The position numbers and the translations under genes are program-made. 39,184 nucleotides of DNA from Candidatus Manganitrophaceae bacterium (lineage in GTDB: Bacteria > Nitrospirota > Nitrospiria > SBBL01 > JAADHI01): NCBI GenBank assembly GCA_013151935.1, contig JAADHI010000083.1, forward strand, positions 1 to 39,184. The letters are read 5' to 3'. Shown piece by piece: positions 25,202 through 33,425 of the stretch. Position 1 is the stretch's first letter, and every line of letters starts with the position of its first letter. The notes under the pieces are model-generated. The model was not told the origin of the DNA. It saw only the letters and a program-made list of their open reading frames with translations, and made no database searches.

Positions 25202-26194
25202 TCACTCTTCATTTTTAATGGTTTTAATCGCCTCTGTCAATAAGGGTACAATTTCAAAAAGATCACCGACAATGCCGTAGTTTGCGATTTTAAAAATAGG
25301 GGCATTTGGATCTTTATTGATTGCAACAATATATTTTGAAGAGGACATGCCTGCCTGATGTTGAATTGCCCCTGAAATACCACAAGCGATGTAAAGAGAA
25401 GGGGAAACTGTTTTTCCGGTCAAGCCCACCTGATAGCTATGGGGTTTCCAACCTGCATCGACTGCCGCACGTGAGGCACCCACAGCGGCACCTAGAGTCT
25501 CGGCCAGTGCTTCGATCAATGCAAAATGTTCCGGGGCTTTCAAACCACGTCCACCGGAGACGATGATGTCGGCTTCGGTTAAATCGATCTTCGTATTTGC
25601 GCTGCTCAGAATTTCTTTGACGACGGCTTTCATCTCAGAAAGATCAGGCAGCGTGTCTATATTTTCAAACACAGTTTTTTTATTTTCGTCGGCTTCATTG
25701 ACGGAAAAAACATTGGGGCGCAGGGTCGCGACCTGGTATTTGTTTGTATGACTGCGAACGATTGAAATAATTTTCCCGCCGTACATCGGGCGTGTTGCGG
25801 TGATTTTTCCTTCAGCGTCGCATTCTAATTTGATGCAATCTCCCGCAAAAGGGCCGCCCAGTTTCGCAGCAACCTTGGGGCCAAGGTCTTTTCCCATCGC
25901 CGTCGCACCCATTAAAATAAGGGACGTGTCTTCTTTTTTTGCAATGTCTGCGATAATCGTTCCGTAAGCTTCGGAAGAATAATGTGCAAAACCCGGATCA
26001 TCAATCACAAATACTTTGTCTGCACCCTTTTTACTGAGGGTTTCTGCTTCTGAAGCGATATTTTTACCCACGATAATGGCTGCGACTGTTGCGTTTGTTT
26101 GAGATGCGAGTTGACGCGCTGCACCGAGTGCTTCGAATGCGACACGTTTGAGTTTTCCATCGCGTTGTTCGGAAAAGACTAGAATTTGCCCCAT
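25202..26194 (-). CDS. etfA: Electron transfer flavoprotein alpha subunit
   Basis: A 330-residue ETF alpha subunit, which binds FAD and, with EtfB, accepts electrons from acyl-CoA dehydrogenase. The C-terminal FAD domain is recognisable from G-G-R-G-L-K-A-P-E-H-F, G-A-S-R-A-A-V-D-A-G-W, Q-V-G-L-T-G-K-T-V-S-P and A-I-Q-H-Q-A-G-M. The N-terminal domain is the usual nucleotide-like fold. Length is normal for the short (non-ferredoxin) form, so no extra iron-sulfur domain is present. GAGGGGATAAT precedes the ATG at 26194. It follows etfB after 54 bases and precedes fixC after 87, so the pair transfers electrons to FixC. Confidence 0.95.
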   Translation of the reverse strand: MGQILVFSEQRDGKLKRVAFEALGAARQLASQTNATVAAIIVGKNIASEAETLSKKGADKVFVIDDPGFAHYSSEAYGTIIADIAKKEDTSLILMGATAMGKDLGPKVAAKLGGPFAGDCIKLECDAEGKITATRPMYGGKIISIVRSHTNKYQVATLRPNVFSVNEADENKKTVFENIDTLPDLSEMKAVVKEILSSANTKIDLTEADIIVSGGRGLKAPEHFALIEALAETLGAAVGASRAAVDAGWKPHSYQVGLTGKTVSPSLYIACGISGAIQHQAGMSSSKYIVAINKDPNAPIFKIANYGIVGDLFEIVPLLTEAIKTIKNEE

Positions 26195-26248
26195 ATTATC
26201 CCCTCATGATTGTGGGTCGAGAAATGCTGGTATTACTGTTATTGGATC

Positions 26249-27043
26249 CTAAAAAATTTTTGCTTCTTCGTGAAGCAGACGGACCAATGCTGTAACGGCT
26301 TCCCCCGCATTGCCTTCAAGTGCTGTCCCTGCTGTACGCTTTTCGGGTGGGCTGAGTTGATCTAATGTGATCATGGCCTTCTCGGCCCCAACCGCATCTG
26401 TGGCGATGTTTAAATCGTTAAGACTGTAGATGGTCATGGGTTTTTGTTTTGCTTTCATAATACCGGGAAGCGATGCATAACGGGGTACGTTGAGCTCTTT
26501 TTGACAGGTAAAGATTGCAGGCAAGTCGATGTTGATGACTTCTGTGCCGCCTTCAATCTGTCGATGGGCGACGGCTTTTTTGTCATCGGGTGATACTTCA
26601 AGTTTATTGATGACGGCGACGTGGGGCAAATTCATCAACTCTGCGACGTGGATGCCCACTGCACCGCTGTCGTTGTCAATGGCCTGTTTTCCAAAAAAAA
26701 TAATGTCGTAGTTTTCTTTTTGAAGTGCTGCGGTTAATACAAGGGCAATGGCATGGGTGTCACTGCCACTCAAGGCCGGATCTTTAATATGAATGGCTTG
26801 GTCGGCACCCACGGCCAGACAAGTGCGTAGGGCTTCGATGGTTTTGTCTTCCCCAATGCTGATGACGGTGACTGTTCCTTTCCCCACTTGTTCTTTAATT
26901 TTAAGGGCTTCTTCGAGACCAAATTCATCGTAGGGATTGACGACAAAAGAGAGTCCCGTACGGTCGATATCTTTGCCATCGGCTGAGGGTCTGATTTTGG
27001 ATTCTGTCGCAGGCACTTGTTTGATACAGACGGCGATATTCAT
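26249..27043 (-). CDS. etfB: Electron transfer flavoprotein beta subunit
   Basis: A 264-residue ETF beta subunit. The start carries N-I-A-V-C-I-K-Q-V-P, followed by D-R-T-G-L-S-F-V-V-N-P-Y-D-E-F-G-L-E-E-A. The middle shows A-D-Q-A-I-H-I-K-D and F-F-G-K-Q-A-I-D-N-D-S-G, then V-G-I-H-V-A-E-L-M-N-L-P-H-V, all typical of EtfB. I use the ATG at 27043, which overlaps the acyl-CoA dehydrogenase stop (TGATG), with GGGAG just upstream; the preceding TTG is less likely. The order etfB then etfA is the common one. Translation is probably coupled to the dehydrogenase gene. Confidence 0.95.
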   Translation of the reverse strand: MNIAVCIKQVPATESKIRPSADGKDIDRTGLSFVVNPYDEFGLEEALKIKEQVGKGTVTVISIGEDKTIEALRTCLAVGADQAIHIKDPALSGSDTHAIALVLTAALQKENYDIIFFGKQAIDNDSGAVGIHVAELMNLPHVAVINKLEVSPDDKKAVAHRQIEGGTEVINIDLPAIFTCQKELNVPRYASLPGIMKAKQKPMTIYSLNDLNIATDAVGAEKAMITLDQLSPPEKRTAGTALEGNAGEAVTALVRLLHEEAKIF

Positions 27044-28203
27044 CAATAGCTCCCTTTTTTCAGCACATCCTCGGCGATGACCATGCGTTGGATTTCACTG
27101 GTGCCTTCAAAAATTCGATTGACACGTGAGTCGCGGTAAAAGCGCTCAACGGGATGTTCTCCCATAAAGCCATTTCCGCCGTGAATTTGGACGGCTTTAT
27201 CTACAATGCGATCTAAGGCCTCCGAGCAAAACAGTTTGCAAATCGCCCCTTCCCTCGGAATTTTTGTGCCTTGATCATACATCCAGGCGGTGCGGTAGAC
27301 GATAGATTCCATTTGGAAAATCTCAGCGGTCATATCCGCGATCATAAATTGAATGGCCTGAAATTGGGCGATGGGTTGTTTAAAAGCGATGCGCTTTTTT
27401 GAAAAATCAACGGACATGCCCAAGACTTCTTTTGCCGCGCCGATACAGGCAGCTGCCAATGAGAGACGCGATTCGTCCAGGGTTTGCATGGCGATCACAA
27501 AACCCATACCGACTTGTCCGAGCACATTCTCTTTAGGGACACGCACATCCTGAAAAACAAGCTCTGCTGTGGCAGAACCTTTTAGGCCCATTTTATCTTC
27601 GATGCGATTGGCGGAAAAACCGGGTGTATCTGCTTCAACGATAAACGCCGTAATCCCGCCTCTGGCTTTGAGCTTTGCATCACTCAGACCATAAACCACG
27701 ATGGTATCTGCAATATCTCCGTTGGTAATCCAAAGTTTTGTGCCGTTTAAGATATAATCATTCCCCTCTGCTTTGGCTGCGAGCTGAAGACTTGCGGCAT
27801 CTGAACCTGCGCCCGGCTCAGTGAGGGCATAGGCCCCAATTTTTTCGCCCAGAGCCAGCGGTTTGAGGTACTTTTCTTTTTGGGCTTCATCCCCCCCAAT
27901 CAGGATAGAAGTGCCAGCAAGACCGATGTGTGCGCCGATGGTCACGCTGGTGGATGCGCATCCGCGTGAAAGCTCCTCAAGTAGTATGGCATACCCCATC
28001 TCTCCCATGTTTGAGCCGCCGTATTTTTCGGGAAAGGGGATGCCTAATAATCCGAGTGGTGCGGCTTTCTTGAGAATGCCTTGCACCAGTGCGACATTGT
28101 GTTCCTTATCAATTTGCTGGGCGAGCGGTTTAATCTCCTGGTCAACAAATTTGCGAACCATGTCCCGGAGCATTGTTTGTTCTTCGGTGAAAATAAAGTC
28201 CAT
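27043..28203 (-). CDS. Acyl-CoA dehydrogenase, short-chain type
   Basis: A 386-residue FAD-dependent acyl-CoA dehydrogenase catalysing the first oxidation step, acyl-CoA to trans-2-enoyl-CoA. The catalytic glutamate sits in F-E-G-T-S-E-I-Q-R at about Glu366, the position used by short- and medium-chain enzymes. Other signatures are Y-A-L-T-E-P-G-A-G-S-D-A, W-I-T-N-G, and Q-I-H-G-G-N-G-F near the C-terminus. Length and sequence fit the butyryl/short-chain group, but chain-length specificity cannot be read from sequence. GGGAGAGGCG precedes the ATG at 28203. It is followed by etfB with a one-base overlap, so the two are coupled. A repeat lies just upstream. Confidence 0.95.
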   Translation of the reverse strand: MDFIFTEEQTMLRDMVRKFVDQEIKPLAQQIDKEHNVALVQGILKKAAPLGLLGIPFPEKYGGSNMGEMGYAILLEELSRGCASTSVTIGAHIGLAGTSILIGGDEAQKEKYLKPLALGEKIGAYALTEPGAGSDAASLQLAAKAEGNDYILNGTKLWITNGDIADTIVVYGLSDAKLKARGGITAFIVEADTPGFSANRIEDKMGLKGSATAELVFQDVRVPKENVLGQVGMGFVIAMQTLDESRLSLAAACIGAAKEVLGMSVDFSKKRIAFKQPIAQFQAIQFMIADMTAEIFQMESIVYRTAWMYDQGTKIPREGAICKLFCSEALDRIVDKAVQIHGGNGFMGEHPVERFYRDSRVNRIFEGTSEIQRMVIAEDVLKKGSY

Positions 28204-28230
28204 CGCCTCTCCCTCTTGTCTATATTGTTG

Positions 28231-28319
28231 GCCCCCATCCCCAGCCCTTCCCCCGTGAAACAGGGGAAGGGAGCAAATGTTCCCTCCCTTGCAAAGCGGG
28301 GGAGGCTTAGGGTGGGGGC
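28231..28319. repeat. GC-rich inverted-repeat element inside the fatty-acid operon
   Basis: About 89 bases between the hydratase and dehydrogenase genes have imperfect terminal inverted repeats (GCCCCCATCCCCAGCC and, on the other strand, GCCCCCACCCTAAGCC). Inside are two further C-rich and G-rich arms that can pair, for example CTTCCCCCGT with ACAGGGGAAG. The layout is typical of small MITE- or REP-like intergenic repeats. No ORF is present. It could form a stable mRNA hairpin that alters expression of the downstream part of the operon. Confidence 0.6.
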
Positions 28320-28325
28320 GAATTT

Positions 28326-29105
28326 TTATTTGTCTTGGAACTTGGGTTGACGTTTTTCGAGGAAGGCTGTAATGCCTTCCCGCATATCTTCCGTTTGGCA
28401 GATTTTCCCAAACAACTCGGCTTCACGGCTTAAACCGATGGAGAGTGGTTCGTTCATGCCTTCTTCGATGGCTTTCATGATGGCTTCAATCGCACATCGG
28501 CTTTTTGATGCGATTTTTTTTGCGAGGCCTAAAGCCTGTTTTAAGACTTCCCCTTCCGGGACCACTTTGTTTGCAAGTCCGATGCGTTTTGCTTCTTCGG
28601 CATTGATCATGTCGCCGCTTAAAATCAGCTCAATGGCCTTGGCTTGCCCCACGATTCTGGGTAGACGTTGTGTCCCGCCAAAACCGGGGATGATGCCCAA
28701 ATTGATTTCGGGTTGTCCCATGCGGACACGATCTCCTAAGACACGCAGGTGGCAGGCCATCGCGAGTTCCATGCCGCCGCCCAAACAATATCCGTTGATT
28801 GCGGCAATGACCACTTTCTGCATTTGTTCGATTTTGTTAAAAAGAGCTTGTCCGCGTTTAGCGAGGGCTTCGCCCGCTTCAGGTGATTTGATCGATGCGA
28901 TGACTTTGATATCCGCACCTGCAATAAAAATCGGGCCAGAACCTGTGATGACGATGGCTTTGATCTTATCTTTTTTTGCAAGATCCTCAACGACCGTTTC
29001 AAAGGCTTCGATTAAGGGAATGGTCAGCACATTTTTGGGCGGGTTACTAATGGTGACAATTGCAATGGGGCCATCTTCCGTATAACTTACGAGTGGGTCT
29101 GCCAA
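28326..29105 (-). CDS. Enoyl-CoA hydratase (crotonase family)
   Basis: A 259-residue crotonase-family enzyme that should hydrate 2-enoyl-CoA to 3-hydroxyacyl-CoA. The oxyanion-hole strand is G-A-D-I-K; I-N-G-Y-C-L-G-G-G-M-E-L-A carries the first catalytic glutamate (Glu113), and Q-P-E-I-N-L-G-I-I-P-G-F-G-G-T-Q carries the second (Glu133). Both acids are present, as in a true hydratase. The start is TTG at 29105, not ATG: GGAGGAG lies seven bases upstream and the next in-frame ATG would remove conserved residues. It sits 25 bases after the hydroxyacyl-CoA dehydrogenase gene and is part of the same operon. Confidence 0.93.
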   Translation of the reverse strand: MADPLVSYTEDGPIAIVTISNPPKNVLTIPLIEAFETVVEDLAKKDKIKAIVITGSGPIFIAGADIKVIASIKSPEAGEALAKRGQALFNKIEQMQKVVIAAINGYCLGGGMELAMACHLRVLGDRVRMGQPEINLGIIPGFGGTQRLPRIVGQAKAIELILSGDMINAEEAKRIGLANKVVPEGEVLKQALGLAKKIASKSRCAIEAIMKAIEEGMNEPLSIGLSREAELFGKICQTEDMREGITAFLEKRQPKFQDK

Positions 29106-29130
29106 TCGTCTCTCCTCCGTAATATTGTGG

Positions 29131-30339
29131 TTAATATTGGAAAAAGCCTTTTCCCGATTTTTTTCCCAGATACCCTCCTTGCACCATGCGTTTGAGCATG
29201 GGGGCGGGCCAGAAACGATCCCCGAGTTTTTCGCACAAGGATTCTAATTCGGATAGAACGACGTCAAGGCCAATTTGATCGGCATAATGCAAAGGCCCTC
29301 CTTTATCCTGTGGAAACCCCGTGCCTGCCATCATTGCTATGTCGATGTCTTTTGCAGAGGCCACGCCTTCTTGTAGTGAGATGACGGCTTCATTGATCAT
29401 CGGCATGATGATACGATTGCTCGAAAATTCGGTCTTTTTCGCGCCTTCGGCCTGAATTTTTTGGATGAGACTTTCAAGATCCCCTTTTTTTTCGTCGGCA
29501 TAATCGTAAAAACCAGCCCCATTTTTTAAACCATGCCGATCAGCCTGATCGAGTTCACGCAGGATACGGGCAGCCGTCGCACGTGTGCCATAGGCATCGT
29601 GCAGGATGTCGGCGACTTTGACGGAGACATCAATCCCGACCATATCAAAAAGGGTGAGTGGCCCCATGGGCATGCCGAGCTTAACCAAGGCTGCATCAAT
29701 TTCTTTTGCGGAGGCGGCCCCTTCTTGAAGTGCAATGGCGGCTTCGTTGAGATAGGGCATGAGCAGACGATTGACCAGAAAGCCGGCGCATTCCTGTACA
29801 CGAATCGGAATTTTTCTTAAACTTTCTGAAAAGAGCACGATGTCATCAATGGTTTCTTCAGAAGTGCCAAGACCTGGTACGACTTCGACCAATTTCATGA
29901 CCGGTGCGGGATTAAAAAAATGCATGCCGATGACTTTTTCGGGCTTTTGGGTGGCTGAGGCAATCGCCGAAATAGGCAAGGAGGAGGTATTGCTGGCGAA
30001 GATACATCCTTCAGGGCAAACTTTTTCCAGTGTTTGAAAAAGTTTTTGTTTGGCTTCGAGGTCTTCATAAATTGCTTCAATTACGATATCCACATCAGAA
30101 AAACCTGTATCGTCCGTCGCGCCACTCACGAGGGCCATTTTTTGTTCTAATTCAGTCGCCGTCATTTTCCCTTTATCGACCCGTCCCTGATAGATTTTTC
30201 GAACGGTTGCCAATCCTTTGTCCACGGCTTCTTGTGTGACATCTCGTAAAATGACGGGAAGACCTGAATAGGTGATGACTTGCGCGATGCCCGCGCCCAT
30301 GGTTCCTGCACCGATGACTGCTGCTTTGTAAATATACAT
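29131..30339 (-). CDS. 3-Hydroxyacyl-CoA dehydrogenase with duplicated C-terminal domain
   Basis: A 402-residue NAD-dependent enzyme that should oxidise 3-hydroxyacyl-CoA to 3-ketoacyl-CoA. The N-terminal Rossmann motif is G-A-G-T-M-G-A-G (10-17). The catalytic histidine region is G-M-H-F-F-N-P-A-P, and the first C-terminal domain has G-F-L-V-N-R-L-L-M-P-Y-L-N-E-A. A second copy of that C-terminal domain follows, starting with N-R-I-I-M-P-M-I-N-E-A near residue 305. The usual size for a single-domain enzyme is about 285, so the extra domain resembles the C-terminal half of FadB without its hydratase part; the hydratase is encoded by the next gene. GGAGG precedes the ATG. Confidence 0.93.
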   Translation of the reverse strand: MYIYKAAVIGAGTMGAGIAQVITYSGLPVILRDVTQEAVDKGLATVRKIYQGRVDKGKMTATELEQKMALVSGATDDTGFSDVDIVIEAIYEDLEAKQKLFQTLEKVCPEGCIFASNTSSLPISAIASATQKPEKVIGMHFFNPAPVMKLVEVVPGLGTSEETIDDIVLFSESLRKIPIRVQECAGFLVNRLLMPYLNEAAIALQEGAASAKEIDAALVKLGMPMGPLTLFDMVGIDVSVKVADILHDAYGTRATAARILRELDQADRHGLKNGAGFYDYADEKKGDLESLIQKIQAEGAKKTEFSSNRIIMPMINEAVISLQEGVASAKDIDIAMMAGTGFPQDKGGPLHYADQIGLDVVLSELESLCEKLGDRFWPAPMLKRMVQGGYLGKKSGKGFFQY

Positions 30340-30350
30340 GCTTGGCCTCC

Positions 30351-31541
30351 CTATTTTCTTTCAAGTACCATGGCAGATCCCAGTCCACCGCCGACACACA
30401 GTGAGGCGACGCCGAGTGAAAGATTACGACGTTTCATTTCTTTGAGGAGTGTAATAATGAGACGGGTGCCGCTCATGCCGACGGGGTGTCCGAGCGCAAT
30501 TGCACCGCCATTGACATTGGTGATGTCTCGTTTGAGTTTGAGTTCTCGTTCGACGGCAAGGTACTGCACGGCGAAGGCCTCGTTTACTTCAATCAACTCT
30601 ATGTCGGATAGTGAGAGTTTGGCTTTTTTGAGAGCCGCCGGGATGGCGATTGCGGGGCCAATCCCCATGCGGGAGGGTTCGACACCCACAGACGCGTAGC
30701 TGCGGATATATCCGAGCGGTTCTTTCCCGAGTTCTGTTGCTTTTTCGCCGGACATGATGACCAGTGCTGCTGCGCCATCGCTGATGGGACAGGCATTTCC
30801 CGGTGTGACACTTCCACCTTCTTTAAAAATAGTGGGGTAAAGGCCCAGCATTTGCTCTGTGAGGGCGATATTTGGGCCTTCGTCTTGTGCAAAAGTTTCG
30901 GGTGTGACCTCTTTTCCGGCGACTCTTTTCGGGATGGAAATGGGCAGAATCTCATCGCGGAATTTGCCTTCACGTGTGGCGCGGAAGGCGCGTTTGTGGC
31001 TTTCGACGGCGTATTGATCTTGTTCCTGTCGCGAAATTTTAAATTCTTCCGCGAGGTTTTCTGCGGTATTGCCCATGATTTGACCACAGAAGCCGTCAGT
31101 GAGTCCCTCCCAAATCGTATCAATCATTTGCGAATGTTTGAGACGTTGCCCAAAACGCATGTCTCTTGAGACAAAAGGCGCGAGGCTCATGTTTTCGACC
31201 CCCCCTGCAACTTGAACATCGGCATCTTCGCAGATGATATTTTGACAGGCGTTGACGACGGCTTGCATGCCGGAGGCGCAGTTCCGCGCGACGGTATAGG
31301 CCGGGGTGGTGATGGGGAGACCTGCCATGAGGGCGATGACGCGGGAGAGGTTCGTGGCGTCGCTGTATTGACCGACACAGCCAAAAATCACTTCTTCGAT
31401 GAGGGCCGGATCAATTTCAGAACGTTTGAGCAATTCGCGGACGATGGTTTCGCCCATCTTTTGATTGGTGATTTCTTTGAGCGCGCCCCCTAAGTTTCCG
31501 ATGGGTGTGCGTAAACCTTCAATGATGGCGATGTCCTTCAT
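30351..31541 (-). CDS. Acetyl-CoA acetyltransferase (thiolase)
   Basis: A 396-residue thiolase that should cleave 3-ketoacyl-CoA to acetyl-CoA in beta-oxidation, or run in reverse. The nucleophilic cysteine is Cys88 in R-N-C-A-S-G-M-Q-A-V. The histidine region is N-G-G-A-I-A-L-G-H-P-V-G and the second cysteine lies in L-C-V-G-G-G-L-G. All catalytic residues are present and length is normal. The ATG overlaps the stop of the ligase gene (ATGA), with AAAGGAA upstream. Context in a beta-oxidation operon argues for degradation, but an acetoacetyl-CoA role cannot be excluded. Confidence 0.94.
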   Translation of the reverse strand: MKDIAIIEGLRTPIGNLGGALKEITNQKMGETIVRELLKRSEIDPALIEEVIFGCVGQYSDATNLSRVIALMAGLPITTPAYTVARNCASGMQAVVNACQNIICEDADVQVAGGVENMSLAPFVSRDMRFGQRLKHSQMIDTIWEGLTDGFCGQIMGNTAENLAEEFKISRQEQDQYAVESHKRAFRATREGKFRDEILPISIPKRVAGKEVTPETFAQDEGPNIALTEQMLGLYPTIFKEGGSVTPGNACPISDGAAALVIMSGEKATELGKEPLGYIRSYASVGVEPSRMGIGPAIAIPAALKKAKLSLSDIELIEVNEAFAVQYLAVERELKLKRDITNVNGGAIALGHPVGMSGTRLIITLLKEMKRRNLSLGVASLCVGGGLGSAMVLERK

Positions 31542-33217
31542 GAAGTTCCTTTCGTTTTTTTCATTTCTTCATCAAGCAAGACACGTCTTAGGATCTTTCC
31601 GATAATTGTCTTTGGGAGTTCTTTTCGGAACTCTACTTGTTTGGGGACTTTAAATTTAGCGAGCCTTTCCGTGCAAAACGCAAGCATTTCGTCCTCTGTC
31701 GTAGACTCCCCCTCTTTCAGTACAATATAAGCTTTGATGATTTCACCCGCAAAATGATCGGGCAGACCGACGACGACCGCATCCAGGACTTTTGGGTGTT
31801 CAAAAAGAACCTCCTCTACGTCGCGTGGATAAACATTTTCACCTTTTGTTTTGATCATGTCTTTTTTGCGATCGACGATAAAAAAATATCCTTCTTCATC
31901 CATCTTTGCCATGTCGCCGGTGTAAAGCCAGCCGTCTCGGAGGGTATCGGCTGTTTCGTTTTTTTTGTTCCAATAGCCCTGCATGACTTGTGGCCCTTTG
32001 ACGATGAGTTCCCCAATTTCCCCGATTTCGAGCGATTTTTTCCCCGTTTCTTCATCCACGATTTTTGCGAGTGTGTCGGGGAAGGCCAGCCCAATACTGC
32101 CGGGTTTCCTTTTGCCAGTAATCGGCGAACAATGTGTGACCGGTGAGGCTTCGGAGAGTCCATAGCCTTCTACTAATTTTCCACCCGTAATGGTTTCAAA
32201 TTTGCGCTGGACTTCCACATGAAGTGGTCCTGCTCCAGAAATGCAGGTTTTGATTGAAGAGAGGTCATAATTCTGAATACTTGGAAAGTTGTTAATGGCA
32301 ACATACATGGCTTGGATGCCCATAAAGAGTGTTGCTTTCGTTTTTTTGATGGCTTTTAAGACATCTTTTGTGACAAAACGTGGCTGCAAAACAAGTGTTG
32401 ATCCCAAATAAATGGAGAGATTCATACAAGTAGACATCCCGTAGACATGGAAAAATGGGACGACTGCCAGAAAGATTTCTTCTCCTTCGACCAGGCTGGT
32501 CATCCAGTAACGGCACTGCAGTGTATTGGCAACCAGATTGCTGTGACTCAGCATGACCCCTTTGGGGGTTCCCGTTGTCCCGCCCGTGTATTGAAGTAGG
32601 GCCAGATCGCTTGATGCGACGGCGGTATGGGGTGCATCGTCGGTCGCAGCTTTGATGAGTTGTGTCATGTTATAAACGGGTGGTTTGTTGGGGACTTTGA
32701 TCCATTGCCCTTCTTTTTTTGCTTTGATGGGATAGAGCAGGGAGAGTAGAGGCGGCAGTGCATCTCGAATTGAGGTTAAAATAATATTTTTTAGAGGCGT
32801 TTTTTTTAAAACGGATGCAATACGGGGATAAAAAAAATCCAGCGCGATAATGGTTTCCGCACCAGAATCAGCCATTTGAACTTGTATTTCTCGATCCACA
32901 TAGAGCGGGTTGGTCATGACAACAAGGGCCCCAAGTTTTAGAGCCCCATAATAAGCAATGACGCACTGTGGGACATTTGGCAGCATGACTGCAACACGAT
33001 CCCCTTTTTTGACGCCCAGTCCTTTTAAGGCATTTGCAAAGCGGTTTATCTGGAGGTCAAGGGCTTTGTAAGTTGTACGTTTTCCGAAAAAAGAAAGGGC
33101 ATCTTTTTGTGGGAAACGGGATACAGCGTCATTCAATAATTGATAAAGCGGAACATTTGGATACGGGATGGATTCAGGGACGTTCGGTTCATAACACGCT
33201 AACCAAGGTCTGTCCAT
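31538..33217 (-). CDS. Long-chain fatty acid-CoA ligase
   Basis: A 559-residue AMP-forming ligase that activates free fatty acids to acyl-CoA. The P-loop-like motif is T-G-G-T-T-G-T-P-K-G-V (about 211-221). Further motifs are Y-G-L-S-E-A-S-P-V, Y-T-G-D-M-A and the hinge D-R-K-K-D-M-I-K-T-K-G-E-N-V-Y-P-R, and P-K-T-I-I-G-K-I-L-R-R with the catalytic lysine near the end. Length agrees with FadD (about 560). AAGGAGG precedes the ATG at 33217 and a sigma70-like promoter lies upstream. It is the first gene of the eight-gene beta-oxidation operon. Chain-length preference is unknown. Confidence 0.94.
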   Translation of the reverse strand: MDRPWLACYEPNVPESIPYPNVPLYQLLNDAVSRFPQKDALSFFGKRTTYKALDLQINRFANALKGLGVKKGDRVAVMLPNVPQCVIAYYGALKLGALVVMTNPLYVDREIQVQMADSGAETIIALDFFYPRIASVLKKTPLKNIILTSIRDALPPLLSLLYPIKAKKEGQWIKVPNKPPVYNMTQLIKAATDDAPHTAVASSDLALLQYTGGTTGTPKGVMLSHSNLVANTLQCRYWMTSLVEGEEIFLAVVPFFHVYGMSTCMNLSIYLGSTLVLQPRFVTKDVLKAIKKTKATLFMGIQAMYVAINNFPSIQNYDLSSIKTCISGAGPLHVEVQRKFETITGGKLVEGYGLSEASPVTHCSPITGKRKPGSIGLAFPDTLAKIVDEETGKKSLEIGEIGELIVKGPQVMQGYWNKKNETADTLRDGWLYTGDMAKMDEEGYFFIVDRKKDMIKTKGENVYPRDVEEVLFEHPKVLDAVVVGLPDHFAGEIIKAYIVLKEGESTTEDEMLAFCTERLAKFKVPKQVEFRKELPKTIIGKILRRVLLDEEMKKTKGTS

Positions 33218-33290
33218 CTGACCTCCTTATTAGTGAAGGGGGAGATTTAATCCCAAAAAATCATGATCATGAACGTAATTTATTCGCTTA

Positions 33291-33319
33291 AATCTACCGA
33301 ATTATGCCGAAAAAGTCAA
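33291..33319 (-). promoter_or_regulatory. Promoter of the beta-oxidation operon
   Basis: On the minus strand TTGACT and TAGATT are separated by 17 bases, about 75 bases before the ligase start. Downstream of the likely start lies a perfect 12-bp palindrome TCATGATCATGA (33261-33272), a possible operator. A fatty-acid regulator gene is not present in the window. Confidence 0.55.
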
Positions 33320-33352
33320 TGCCATCTAAGGGAATAAGGTCTGAGATCTCAA

Positions 33353-33381
33353 TTGACAGAGATCAATAATTTGGATATTAT
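33353..33381 (+). promoter_or_regulatory. Promoter of the CBS-domain gene
   Basis: TTGACA and TATTAT are separated by exactly 17 bases, about 45 bases before the start codon. The -35 box is perfect and the -10 has one mismatch from consensus. A 10-bp palindrome TGAGATCTCA lies just upstream (33342-33351). Confidence 0.7.
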
Positions 33382-33425
33382 TTTAGGGACTTTTATAAGA
33401 AGAAAACCCTGATTGCGAGGCAGCT

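Noticed and set aside
28372-29085. Long open frame of 237 codons on the plus strand over the hydratase gene
   Set aside because: It lies wholly antisense to a gene with clear catalytic motifs, is rich in Ser/Met/Pro as antisense frames are, and has no domain.
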